From positions 1-7,931 of the forward strand of contig CAKROK010000073.1 in the NCBI GenBank assembly GCA_934373295.1: a stretch of DNA of 7,931 nucleotides. The letters are read 5' to 3'. The number at the start of each line of letters is the position of its first letter. Positions within the stretch are counted from its first letter, which is position 1. Shown piece by piece: positions 1-7,600 of the stretch. A program made the position numbers and the translations under genes. This DNA is from an uncultured Christensenellaceae bacterium. GTDB taxonomy: Bacteria > Bacillota > Clostridia > Christensenellales > Christensenellaceae. The notes beneath the pieces were generated by a model. It had not been told where the DNA came from. It did not search any database and saw only the letters and a list, made by a program, of their open reading frames with translations.

Positions 1-107
1 CCGCACGTCGCCTAAAAGCTCGCTTTTTAATCGGAGCGCAAGGCAAAAGACTTGCGTATAATTCATCGCGTTCGGCGAACAGCCGAGCCGAAAGTGATAC
101 CTTATTT
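1..107. other. Region downstream of the carB-dapF fusion, no supported gene
   Basis: This stretch follows the TAA stop of the fusion gene. It holds small dyads: CGCAAG/CTTGCG (37-42 with 51-56) and TTCGGC/GCCGAA (71-76 with 87-92). On the minus strand a weak GCTC/GAGC stem (34-37 with 18-21) is followed by four T residues, at best a poor terminator. An open minus-strand frame starts at an ATG at 66-64 and runs off the window edge after 22 codons. It has no Shine-Dalgarno sequence, so I do not call it a gene. Confidence 0.4.
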
Positions 108-944
108 TTAATACTCGATCTGCCCCGTATACACCAGCTTGGTGTCTCCCGTGAGGATGACGCGCTCGTCGGTGTAGTTTACTATGAGGTCGCCGCCCTT
201 AAGCTTCACGGTGATGTCCTCGCCCTTTTTGCAAAGCCCGTTTTCACAGGCGGCTATCGCGGCGGCGCATGCGCCCGTACCGCAGGCTATCGTCTCGCCG
301 TTTCCGCGCTCGTATACGCGCATCTTGATGATCGTCGGGTTGACGACTCTTATAAACTCGGTGTTTATGCGCTCGGGGAAGATGGGCGCGTTTTCAAATA
401 TCGGCCCTAACCTTTCGATATCCACCTCGTCCACGCGCGGGACGAACACCACGCAGTGCGGGTTGCCTATGCCCACGCAGGTTATTCGCCAATCGTCTCC
501 GCCGATGTTGACGGGATAGTCGATTATCCTTTGCGCATCTATCGTGCAGGGCAGCTTTTTCGGGTCAAAGCACGCCGCGCCCATGTTTACGTCCGCGAGC
601 GTGACCTTGCCGCCGGAGGTATACACCTTTAGCACGCGCAGGCCCGCCGCCGTCTCTATGGTCACGAGCTCGCCCTTCGCGCGTCCGCCGTCAAATAGCA
701 GCTTCGCGACGCTCCTTATGCTGTTTCCCGCCATCTTACCCTCGCTGCCGTCACGGTTGTATATGCGCATCTTTGCGTCCGCGATATCGGAGCCGCTTAT
801 GAGCACTATGCCGTTCGCGCCAATGCCCCTGCTCCTGTCGCAAAGGGTTATGCACAGCGATTCGGGGCAGGTCACCTCGTTTTCATAGTCCTCTATGAAT
901 ATGTAGTCGTCGCCCGTGCCCTGCATCTTTTTGAAATTGAGCAT
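108..944 (-). other. dapF: DapF-like (diaminopimelate epimerase family) domain of the fusion, first catalytic Cys replaced
   Basis: Residues 1064-1341 of the fusion align end to end with DapF, which interconverts LL- and meso-diaminopimelate for lysine and peptidoglycan synthesis. The family is about 274 residues; this domain is 278. Recognisable motifs are MQGTGDDYIFI (1070-1080), GIGANG (1103-1108), YNRDGSEGKMAGNSIR (1125-1140), GIGNPH (1221-1226), FPERINTEF (1252-1260), YERGNGETIACGTGA (1274-1288) and a glycine-rich end. The second catalytic cysteine (C1284, codon 282-284) and the ERGNGE loop are intact. The first catalytic cysteine, normally in MCGN, is alanine A1135 (GCG, codon 729-731). 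The Asn of GxGND is D1075 and the Asp of GADG is N1107. Both cysteines normally act as the acid-base pair, so standard two-base epimerisation is doubtful. The fold call is firm and the function open. Confidence 0.85.
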
Positions 945-3900
945 TCGGCGGTTTTCCCTCATGCGGGTTATGTCCACAAGCTCGGTGTTGTCCTCGCTGT
1001 AGCGGCTGGCGATGGTGTCCGCGAGCGCATTCGCCGTGTCGAGCGACGTTAAACAGGGTATGCCCAATTGAACGGCGCGGCGGTGCATCGCTATATAGTC
1101 GTTAAGCGTATCGTCCATGAGCGCGCCCGTATAAACTATATAGTTTATGCGCCCGTTCTCCATGAGCGTGTAAACCTCGCTGTCGCGTATGCTCTTTACC
1201 TGTCTCACGTCTATTCCCAGCCTGCCTATGGCCTCGGCGGTGTCCGGCGTGGCGTATATCACGTGACCTAAGTCCGCGATCTTCTTCGCGAGCGCGACTA
1301 TCTCCAAAAGGTCGTGGTTGTCTACGGATATGAGTGCGCCCGTCACCTCCTCAGCCGAGCGGCCTATGCTCATCCCTGCGGAGGTGAAGCCCTTAAACAC
1401 GGCCTCCTCCAGCGTCCTGCCCACGCCCAATACCTCGCCGGTGGATTTCATCTCCGGCCCTAAGTATGAGTTCGCGTCCGTCAGCTTTTCAAACGAGAAT
1501 ACGGGCACCTTTACCGCGAAATAGGGCGGCGTGCGGTATAATCCCGTGCCGTAGCCAAGGTCAGAGAGCTTTGCGCCCGTCATCACCTTTGACGCGAGGT
1601 CCACCATGGGTACGCCCGTGACCTTGCTTATATAGGGGACCGTCCTCGACGCGCGCGGGTTGACCTCTATCACGTATAGCTCGCCGCGATATATTAGATA
1701 TTGTATGTTCACGAGTCCCTTTGTGCCTAAAGACAGCGCGAGCTTCTTTGAGCTTTCCACGACCGTGTTCATCATCTTGTCGTTTATGTTATAGGGCGGA
1801 TATACGGCTATGGAGTCGCCCGAATGTACGCCCGCGCGCTCGATATGCTCCATAACGCCGGGGATGAGGACATCCTTTCCGTCCGATATCACGTCCACCT
1901 CTATCTCCGTCCCGGGCATGTATTTATCCACCAGCACGGGGTTATCGATACCCTGAGAGAGTATTCTTTTCATATACAGCTCGACCTCGTGCGCATCGTG
2001 GACTATCCTCATGTTCTGCCCGCCGATGACATAGGACGGACGCAAAAGTACGGGATACCCCAGCGCGTTTGCGGCAGATAGCGCCTCATCGAGCGTGTTT
2101 ACGCCCATGCCCTTGGGGCGGCGTATGCCGAATTTCTCCAAAAGACCGTCGAAAAGCTCCCTGTCCTCCGCGGTGTCTATGCTCTTTGCGGATGTTCCGA
2201 GTATGGCTATGCCCTTATCGTCCAAAAACTTCGTGAGCTTTATCGCCGTCTGCCCGCCGAACGCGACTACCACGCCCACCGGCTTTTCCACCGCGATTAT
2301 GTCCATCACATCCTCGTTTGACAGCGGCTCAAAGTAAAGCCTGTCCGCGGTGTCGTAGTCTGTGGAGACTGTCTCCGGGTTGTTGTTCACTATGACCACG
2401 TCATAGCCCAGCTCCTTTAGCGTCCATACGCAGTGGACGGAGGAATAATCGAACTCTATTCCCTGACCTATCCTTATCGGCCCCGAGCCTAATACCATTA
2501 TCACGGGCTTGCCCGAGCGCGAAAAGTTCCTCGCCTCGCAGTCCGCATCGTGGCAGGAGTAGAAATACGGCGTGAGCGCGTCAAATTCCGCGCCGCATGT
2601 ATCTACCATCTTATACGACGCATTTATGTGCTGCTTTATTTCGCTTCCGCTCAATCGGCAAAGCGCCGCGTCCGTGTAGCCCAAGCGCTTGCCCTCGATA
2701 TACGCCTGCTCATCCATACCCTTTTCGATGGACTTTTCATAGTCCGCGAGGTTTTTGAGCTTGTATAAAAACCAGCGGTCTATGCGCGTTATGTCGAATA
2801 TCTCGTCTATGCTCACGCCCTGCTTTATCGCCTCGAATACAGTAAACAGCCTGTGATCGTCCGGCATGGCGAGGCGCTCCTTTAAGGGCTTATCGCTCAC
2901 GGGAGGCGCATTTAGCGTATCGAGGGATATCTCCGCCCCGCGCACGGCCTTCATTATAGCCGCCTCAAAGGACTGCGCGATGCTCATGACCTCGCCCGTC
3001 GCCTTCATCTGCGTGCCCAGCTTCCTCGACGCGCCCGCGAATTTATCAAACGGCCATTTAGGCAGCTTCACCACGACGTAATCCAGCGTCGGCTCAAAGC
3101 AGGCGCAGGTCTTTCCCGTTATGTCGTTTTGTATCTCGTCGAGGTTATAGCCCAACGCGATTTTTGTGGTTATCTTTGCGATTGGGTAGCCCGTCGCCTT
3201 GGAGGCGAGCGCGGATGAGCGCGAAACCCTGGGGTTGACCTCTATCACGGCGTAGTCAAAGCTGTTCGGGTCAAGCGCGAATTGGCAGTTGCAGCCGCCC
3301 ACTATGCCGAGCGCGGATATTATGTTTAAGGATGCCGAGCGCAGCATCTGATATTCCTTGTCGGAGAGCGTGAGCGCGGGCGCAGCGACTATCGAATCGC
3401 CCGTATGTATGCCCACGGGGTCGAAGTTCTCCATGGAGCATACCGCGATGACGTTTCCCGCGCCGTCGCGCATGGTCTCAAACTCTATCTCCTTCCACCC
3501 GAAGATGTATTTTTCCACGAGTATCTGCGTTATGGGGGAGGCGTCCAGCCCCGTGCGCGCGACCGTGTGCAGCTCGTCCTCATTATACGCCACGCCGCCG
3601 CCCGCGCCGCCTAACGTGAAAGCGGGGCGGATTATCACGGGATAGCCTATCTTTTCCGCGATGTCTATAGCCGTGTCTATGTCGTTCGCAATGTCGGAGG
3701 GGATGGTCGGCTCGCCTATCGCCTGCATAGTCTCCTTAAAAAGCTCCCTGTCCTCCGCCTTGTCAATAGCCTCGGCATTCGTGCCTATCAGGCGCACGCC
3801 GTTTTTCTCCAAAAAGCCCTCTTTATCGAGCTGCATGGCTATCGTAAGACCGGTCTGTCCGCCCAGTCCGGCTAACAGACTATCCGGCTTTTCCTTTAAT

Positions 3901-4133
3901 ATTATGCGCTTTACGGTGCGCGCGGTGAGCGGCTCTAAGTATATCTCATCCGCGAGCGCCTTATCCGTCATTATCGTCGCGGGGTTTGAGTTGACGAGGA
4001 CGACGTTCACGCCCGCCTCCTTTAAGACGCGGCAGGCCTGCGCGCCCGCATAGTCAAACTCCGCCGCCTGTCCTATTACGATCGGGCCGGAGCCTATCAC
4101 CATTACTTTTTTTATGCTTTTATCGAGAGGCAT
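108..4133 (-). CDS. carB: Carbamoyl-phosphate synthase large subunit fused to a C-terminal DapF-like domain
   Basis: The CarB part is the ATP-dependent synthetase half of the cytoplasmic enzyme that makes carbamoyl phosphate from bicarbonate and ammonia supplied by CarA. Residues 1-400 are the first ATP-grasp unit (IGSGPIVIGQ at 13-22, AEDR at 126-129, R169, Q284, E298, N300). About 401-540 is the oligomerisation region. About 541-930 is the second unit (LGSGPIRIGQ at 548-557, RPSYVIGGQNM at 698-708, Q811, E823, N825). About 935-1055 is the MGS-like allosteric domain (YATPDTA at 960-966). CarB alone would be 1063 residues, the normal family size. With no stop the frame continues from M1064 into a 278-residue DapF-like domain. 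The start is fixed by GGAGG at 4143-4147, nine bases upstream, inside carA; the genes overlap by 14 bases. CarB identity is certain. The fusion is seen directly, barring a sequencing error. Confidence 0.97.
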   Translation of the reverse strand: MPLDKSIKKVMVIGSGPIVIGQAAEFDYAGAQACRVLKEAGVNVVLVNSNPATIMTDKALADEIYLEPLTARTVKRIILKEKPDSLLAGLGGQTGLTIAMQLDKEGFLEKNGVRLIGTNAEAIDKAEDRELFKETMQAIGEPTIPSDIANDIDTAIDIAEKIGYPVIIRPAFTLGGAGGGVAYNEDELHTVARTGLDASPITQILVEKYIFGWKEIEFETMRDGAGNVIAVCSMENFDPVGIHTGDSIVAAPALTLSDKEYQMLRSASLNIISALGIVGGCNCQFALDPNSFDYAVIEVNPRVSRSSALASKATGYPIAKITTKIALGYNLDEIQNDITGKTCACFEPTLDYVVVKLPKWPFDKFAGASRKLGTQMKATGEVMSIAQSFEAAIMKAVRGAEISLDTLNAPPVSDKPLKERLAMPDDHRLFTVFEAIKQGVSIDEIFDITRIDRWFLYKLKNLADYEKSIEKGMDEQAYIEGKRLGYTDAALCRLSGSEIKQHINASYKMVDTCGAEFDALTPYFYSCHDADCEARNFSRSGKPVIMVLGSGPIRIGQGIEFDYSSVHCVWTLKELGYDVVIVNNNPETVSTDYDTADRLYFEPLSNEDVMDIIAVEKPVGVVVAFGGQTAIKLTKFLDDKGIAILGTSAKSIDTAEDRELFDGLLEKFGIRRPKGMGVNTLDEALSAANALGYPVLLRPSYVIGGQNMRIVHDAHEVELYMKRILSQGIDNPVLVDKYMPGTEIEVDVISDGKDVLIPGVMEHIERAGVHSGDSIAVYPPYNINDKMMNTVVESSKKLALSLGTKGLVNIQYLIYRGELYVIEVNPRASRTVPYISKVTGVPMVDLASKVMTGAKLSDLGYGTGLYRTPPYFAVKVPVFSFEKLTDANSYLGPEMKSTGEVLGVGRTLEEAVFKGFTSAGMSIGRSAEEVTGALISVDNHDLLEIVALAKKIADLGHVIYATPDTAEAIGRLGIDVRQVKSIRDSEVYTLMENGRINYIVYTGALMDDTLNDYIAMHRRAVQLGIPCLTSLDTANALADTIASRYSEDNTELVDITRMRENRRMLNFKKMQGTGDDYIFIEDYENEVTCPESLCITLCDRSRGIGANGIVLISGSDIADAKMRIYNRDGSEGKMAGNSIRSVAKLLFDGGRAKGELVTIETAAGLRVLKVYTSGGKVTLADVNMGAACFDPKKLPCTIDAQRIIDYPVNIGGDDWRITCVGIGNPHCVVFVPRVDEVDIERLGPIFENAPIFPERINTEFIRVVNPTIIKMRVYERGNGETIACGTGACAAAIAACENGLCKKGEDITVKLKGGDLIVNYTDERVILTGDTKLVYTGQIEY
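942..960 (-). promoter_or_regulatory. Possible internal ribosome binding site and start for a separate DapF product
   Basis: GAGGG at 956-960 (minus strand) lies 11 bases before the ATG at 944-942, which encodes M1064, the exact family-like start of the DapF domain. This could let ribosomes also make the domain alone. The motif arises from Met-Arg-Glu codons and its spacing is slightly long, so it may be chance. Confidence 0.25.
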
Positions 4134-5193
4134 TCGCGTTTTCCTCCATTAAACCGATGAATTTATCAAACAGAAAGGCCGTGTCCTTTGGGCCGGAGCA
4201 CGCCTCGGGGTGAAACTGTACCGAAAAAGCCCGCTTATCGGGGTAGTTTATCCCCTCGCAGGTCAGGTCGTTCGCGTTTATAAAGCTGACGACGCCGTCC
4301 GATACGCTGTTCACGTCCACTGCATAGCCGTGGTTTTGGCTGGTGATGAACGTGCGCGTGCCGAGGACGTCCCTTACCGGCTGATTCACGCCTCTGTGAC
4401 CGTATTTCAGCTTGACCGTCCTTGCGCCGCTCGCGAGCGCCAAAAGCTGATGCCCCAAGCATATGCCGAATATGGGCAGCTTTCCCTTTATATTCGCTAT
4501 CTGTTCGATTTGATATGTGTTGTCCTGCGGGTCGCCCGGGCCGTTTGACAGCATAACGCCGTCATAGCCGCCGCCGAGAAGCTCGTCCGCAGACGTGTCC
4601 GCGGGCAGCACGCTCACCTCACAGCCCCTCTTTTGAAGCTCGCGCACGATGTTGCTCTTTTTGCCGTAGTCCATGAGCGCGACGCGGTATTTTTGCTCTC
4701 CCGATGCGCTGAAAATCCTCGGCTCATGCACGGATACGCTCATGACCGCGTTTTCTATTCTGTACTCCGCCAATTTCGAAAGGTCGATGTCTTTAGAGTC
4801 GCTTATCGCCGCGTTCATCACGCCGCATTCCCTTATGATGCGCGTGATATGGCGCGTGTCCACCCCGCAAATGCCGGGTATGTTCGATTTTTTTAAAAAT
4901 TCATCCAGCGTCCCCTCACATCGGAAGTTGGAGGGAGTATCGCAGACCTCGCGCACGACATAGCCCTTTACGCAGCATTTTCCCTCAAAATCCTGAGGGA
5001 TGATGCCGTAATTGCCTATGAGCGGGAATGTCTGTAGGACGATCTGCCCGAAATAGCTCGGGTCGGTGAGCGTCTCGATATAACCCGCCATGCCCGTGGT
5101 GAAAACCAGCTCGCCCGTGCTCGGCACGTCCGCGCCGAACGCATATCCCTCAAAGACCGTGCCGTCCTGTAGGATCAAATATCTCTTCTTCAT
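4120..5193 (-). CDS. carA: Carbamoyl-phosphate synthase small (glutaminase) subunit
   Basis: CarA hydrolyses glutamine and passes ammonia through a tunnel to CarB, for arginine and pyrimidine synthesis in the cytoplasm. At 357 residues it is of usual size. Residues 1-165 form the small-subunit N-terminal domain (FTTGMAGYIETLTDPSY at 31-47, GICGVDTR at 107-114). Residues about 170-350 are a class I glutamine amidotransferase with SNGPGDP (216-222), the nucleophile C245 in GICLGHQ, SQNHGY (285-290), and the H328/E330 pair in FHPEA. All catalytic residues are present. It starts 12 bases after the argF stop, behind a modest GGCAGG site at 5200-5205, six bases before the ATG. This suggests expression coupled to argF. 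Its last 14 bases overlap carB. Placement after argF suggests that arginine synthesis is a main use of the enzyme; whether a second, pyrimidine-specific pair exists cannot be seen here. Confidence 0.97.
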   Translation of the reverse strand: MKKRYLILQDGTVFEGYAFGADVPSTGELVFTTGMAGYIETLTDPSYFGQIVLQTFPLIGNYGIIPQDFEGKCCVKGYVVREVCDTPSNFRCEGTLDEFLKKSNIPGICGVDTRHITRIIRECGVMNAAISDSKDIDLSKLAEYRIENAVMSVSVHEPRIFSASGEQKYRVALMDYGKKSNIVRELQKRGCEVSVLPADTSADELLGGGYDGVMLSNGPGDPQDNTYQIEQIANIKGKLPIFGICLGHQLLALASGARTVKLKYGHRGVNQPVRDVLGTRTFITSQNHGYAVDVNSVSDGVVSFINANDLTCEGINYPDKRAFSVQFHPEACSGPKDTAFLFDKFIGLMEENANASR

Positions 5194-5205
5194 AAAAAAC
5201 CTGCC

Positions 5206-6186
5206 TTAAAGCGTCGCCGCCATTACCGCCTTGATGGTGTGCATCCTGTTCTCCGCCTCGTCAAAGACTATCGACTGGCTGCTCTCAAACACCTCGTCCG
5301 TCACCTCAAAGCCGTCCATGTTAAACTTCTGCCCCATCTCTTTTCCGACAGTCGTGTTTAAGTCGTGATAGGAGGGCAGGCAGTGCATGAACCTCGCCTG
5401 CGGACCCGCGATATCCATAAGCTTTTTGTTGACTTGATAGGGGGAAAGGTCGGCTATGCGCTTTTCCCAAACGTCCGTCGGCTCGCCCATGGACACCCAG
5501 ATGTCCGTGTATATGACGTCCGCGCCCTTGACATCCGCGGTATTTTCGGTGAATTTGAGCGTGCCGCCGCTCTCGGCAGCCAATTTTTCGCACTGCGTGA
5601 CAAGCGCAGAGTCGGGGAAATACTCCTTGGGCGCACAGGCGGTGAAGTTTAGCCCCAGCTTTGCGCAGCCCACCATGAGCGAATTGCCCATATTGAAGCG
5701 CGCGTCGCCCATATATACGAAATTGATGCCCTTTAGCTTACCGAAATGCTCCTTTATGGTCAAAAAGTCCGCGAGTATCTGCGTCGGGTGGAATTCGTCC
5801 GTGAGACCGTTCCATACGGGGACGCCCGCGTATTTTGAAAGCGTCTCGACGATGCTTTGCCCGTAGCCGCGGTACTCTATGCCGTCGAACATCCTGCCCA
5901 GCACCCTCGCCGTGTCCGCGATGCTCTCCTTTTTGCCGATTTGTGAGCCGGAGGGGTCTAAATACGTCGCGTTCATGCCCAGATCATGCGCCGCGACCTC
6001 AAACGCACAGCGCGTGCGCGTGCTCGTCTTTTCAAAAATGAGCGCGATGTTCTTTCCCTCGTGAAGCCTGTGCGGGATGCCCGCCTTTTTCTTCGCCTTC
6101 AGCTCGGCGGCTAAGTCTATTAGCCCGGTTATCTCCTCGGGTGAAAAATCCAACAGCTTTAAAAAGCTCTTTCCCTTTATATCCAT
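5206..6186 (-). CDS. argF: Ornithine carbamoyltransferase
   Basis: The enzyme transfers the carbamoyl group from carbamoyl phosphate to ornithine, giving citrulline, as a cytoplasmic (usually trimeric) enzyme. The 326-residue length is typical. The carbamoyl-phosphate motif STRTR is at 55-59, SQIGKKES at 81-88, HPTQ at 133-136, the ornithine-binding D228 with SMG at 232-234, and the catalytic HCLP at 268-271 followed by SYHD. The SMG loop and HCLP distinguish it from aspartate carbamoyltransferase. The start is supported by GGAGG at 6196-6200, nine bases before the ATG. The catabolic enzyme ArcB has the same fold and motifs, but the argG and carAB neighbours favour the biosynthetic role. It is the first gene of the presumed argF-carA-carB/dapF operon and has its own promoter, so it need not depend on argG transcription. 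Confidence 0.95.
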   Translation of the reverse strand: MDIKGKSFLKLLDFSPEEITGLIDLAAELKAKKKAGIPHRLHEGKNIALIFEKTSTRTRCAFEVAAHDLGMNATYLDPSGSQIGKKESIADTARVLGRMFDGIEYRGYGQSIVETLSKYAGVPVWNGLTDEFHPTQILADFLTIKEHFGKLKGINFVYMGDARFNMGNSLMVGCAKLGLNFTACAPKEYFPDSALVTQCEKLAAESGGTLKFTENTADVKGADVIYTDIWVSMGEPTDVWEKRIADLSPYQVNKKLMDIAGPQARFMHCLPSYHDLNTTVGKEMGQKFNMDGFEVTDEVFESSQSIVFDEAENRMHTIKAVMAATL

Positions 6187-6210
6187 TTTATAAGTCCTCC
6201 GTATTTATCA

Positions 6211-6250
6211 GTAAAAAAATCCGCTGTATACTATTATATCACAGCGGATT
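6211..6250 (-). terminator. Terminator-like hairpin after argG, with the argF -10 box in its loop
   Basis: On the minus strand a perfect 10-base stem, AATCCGCTGT (6250-6241) and ACAGCGGATT (6227-6218), closes a 13-base loop. It runs into seven T residues (6219-6213), two of which are also in the stem. This is the form of a rho-independent terminator and sits 75 bases after the argG stop. The loop contains TATAAT (6238-6233), the predicted argF -10 box. A palindromic operator is an alternative reading. Confidence 0.6.
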
Positions 6251-6262
6251 ATGGGTTGCCAA
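6233..6262 (-). promoter_or_regulatory. argF promoter, sigma-A type with extended -10
   Basis: On the minus strand TTGGCA (6262-6257) is followed after 18 bases by TATAAT (6238-6233), preceded by TGA to give an extended -10 (TGnTATAAT). The predicted start is near 6226, leaving a leader of about 40 bases with GGAGG before the argF ATG. Initiation there excludes the 5' arm of the overlapping hairpin, so transcripts from this promoter should escape the terminator. Confidence 0.7.
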
Positions 6263-6316
6263 AATGTTAAGTTTAGTCCGCGAACAAATGTCCCGAAAAA
6301 TTTCAGGTTGTCAAAA
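6254..6316. repeat. Pair of 11-base direct repeats upstream of the argF promoter
   Basis: On the plus strand GGTTGCCAAAA (6254-6264) and GGTTGTCAAAA (6306-6316) match at 10 of 11 bases, 52 bases apart. The first copy contains the argF -35 box in reverse complement (TTGGCA). The second contains a perfect TTGACA in reverse complement, but no good -10 lies downstream of it. Between them is an imperfect dyad CCTGAAATTTTTCGGG (minus strand, 6307-6292). Confidence 0.4.
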
Positions 6317-6324
6317 ACAAACCC

Positions 6325-7548
6325 TTACTTAATTTTTGCGAGCGTCTCCGCCTGAACCTTGAGCGGCAGACCGTAGAGGTTGATGAAGCCGGTAGCGTCC
6401 GCCTGGTTATAGACGTGATCCTCGCCAAAGGTCGCGATCTCCTCGGAATACAGGGAGTAGGGACTCTCCGCGCCCGCTTTGATGATGTTGCCCTTATAGA
6501 GCTTGAGCTTTACTTTGCCCGTGACGTTCTGCTGAGTGGAATCCGCAAACGCCGAGAGAGCCTCGCGCAGAGGGGTGAACCACATGCCGTTATAGACCAG
6601 CTCCGCAAAGGATACGGAAAGCTCCTGCTTCTTATGCATTGTCATCTTATCGAGGCAGAGCGTCTCGAGGTAGTCATGCGCCGCGTAGAGAATCGCGCCG
6701 CCGGGAGTCTCATATACGCCGCGGCACTTCATGCCCACAAGGCGGTTTTCAACTATATCCAAAAGGCCGATGCCGTTTTCGCCGCCCAGCTTATTGAGCT
6801 CTAAAACGATGTTCTTAGCGCTCATCTTTTCGCCGTCCAGCGCTACGGGGACGCCCTTTTCAAACTCTATCTCGATATAGGTGGGGATATCGGGCGCGTC
6901 GATGGGAGAAACGCCCATCTCCAAAAAGCCGGGCTTTTCATAAAGAGGCTCGTTCGCGGGATCCTCGAGGTCAAGGCCCTCATGGGAAAGGTGCCAGAGG
7001 TTCTTATCCTTTGAATAGTTGGTCTCCCTGTTTATCTTGAGCGGAACGTCGTGCGCCTCAGCGTAGTCGATCTCCTGCTCACGCGATTTAATATCCCATT
7101 CCCTCCAGGGGGCGATTATCGCCATCTCGGGGGCTAATGCCTTTACCGCAAGCTCGAAGCGGACCTGATCGTTGCCCTTGCCCGTGCAGCCGTGCGCGAT
7201 AGCGTCCGCGCCCTCGGCCTTGGCTATCTCGACCAGCCTCTTTGCGATACAGGGACGCGCGAAGGCCGTACCTAAAAGGTATTCTTCATACTTTGCGCCC
7301 ATTTTTAATGTGGGGATGATGTAATCGTCCACGAACTCGTCCGTGAGATCTTCGATGTATATCTTGGATGCGCCCGTCTTGATGGCCTTTTCCTCAAGAC
7401 CATCCAGCTCATCCGCCTGACCGACGTTTCCGGAGACGGCGATGACCTCGCAGTTGTTGTAATTCTCCTTTAACCACGGGATGATGATGGATGTATCAAG
7501 ACCGCCGGAATACGCAAGCACTACCTTTTTGATATCCTCTTTTTTCAT
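6325..7548 (-). CDS. argG: Argininosuccinate synthase
   Basis: ArgG condenses citrulline with aspartate using ATP, giving argininosuccinate plus AMP and pyrophosphate, in the cytoplasm. At 407 residues it is the usual length for the short type of the family. The N-terminal pyrophosphatase-type nucleotide-binding motif AYSGGLDTS is at 12-20. Further family signatures are TAFARPCIAKR (94-104), HGCTGKGNDQVRFE (119-132), TNYSKDKNLWHLSHEG (176-191) and GVYETPGGAIL (277-287), all intact. The start is fixed by GGAGGT at 7557-7562, eight bases before the ATG. It is transcribed from its own promoter and separated from argF by 138 bases that contain a terminator-like hairpin, so it is probably mostly monocistronic with some read-through. 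Isoleucine codons sampled here are mostly ATC, unlike the ATA-rich carB. argH, its usual partner, is not in the window. Confidence 0.97.
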   Translation of the reverse strand: MKKEDIKKVVLAYSGGLDTSIIIPWLKENYNNCEVIAVSGNVGQADELDGLEEKAIKTGASKIYIEDLTDEFVDDYIIPTLKMGAKYEEYLLGTAFARPCIAKRLVEIAKAEGADAIAHGCTGKGNDQVRFELAVKALAPEMAIIAPWREWDIKSREQEIDYAEAHDVPLKINRETNYSKDKNLWHLSHEGLDLEDPANEPLYEKPGFLEMGVSPIDAPDIPTYIEIEFEKGVPVALDGEKMSAKNIVLELNKLGGENGIGLLDIVENRLVGMKCRGVYETPGGAILYAAHDYLETLCLDKMTMHKKQELSVSFAELVYNGMWFTPLREALSAFADSTQQNVTGKVKLKLYKGNIIKAGAESPYSLYSEEIATFGEDHVYNQADATGFINLYGLPLKVQAETLAKIK

Positions 7549-7600
7549 TTTATATTACCTCCGCAAGCTGCAAAAATTGAATTCATCTTTCTATGGCGGT

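Noticed and set aside
1..66. Start of a further minus-strand gene at ATG 66-64, open to the window edge
   Set aside because: Only 22 codons are visible, there is no Shine-Dalgarno sequence, and it crosses small dyads. Sequence beyond the edge would be needed.
3661..4053. 130-codon plus-strand open frame inside carB
   Set aside because: It is antisense to a well-conserved CarB segment and explained by the codon composition of carB; no independent gene signals.
5456..5866. 136-codon plus-strand open frame inside argF
   Set aside because: Antisense shadow of argF with no supporting start signal or family resemblance.
6286..6314. Second argF promoter from TTGACA at 6314-6309
   Set aside because: The hexamer is perfect, but at 17 bases the -10 position reads ACATTT, far from consensus.
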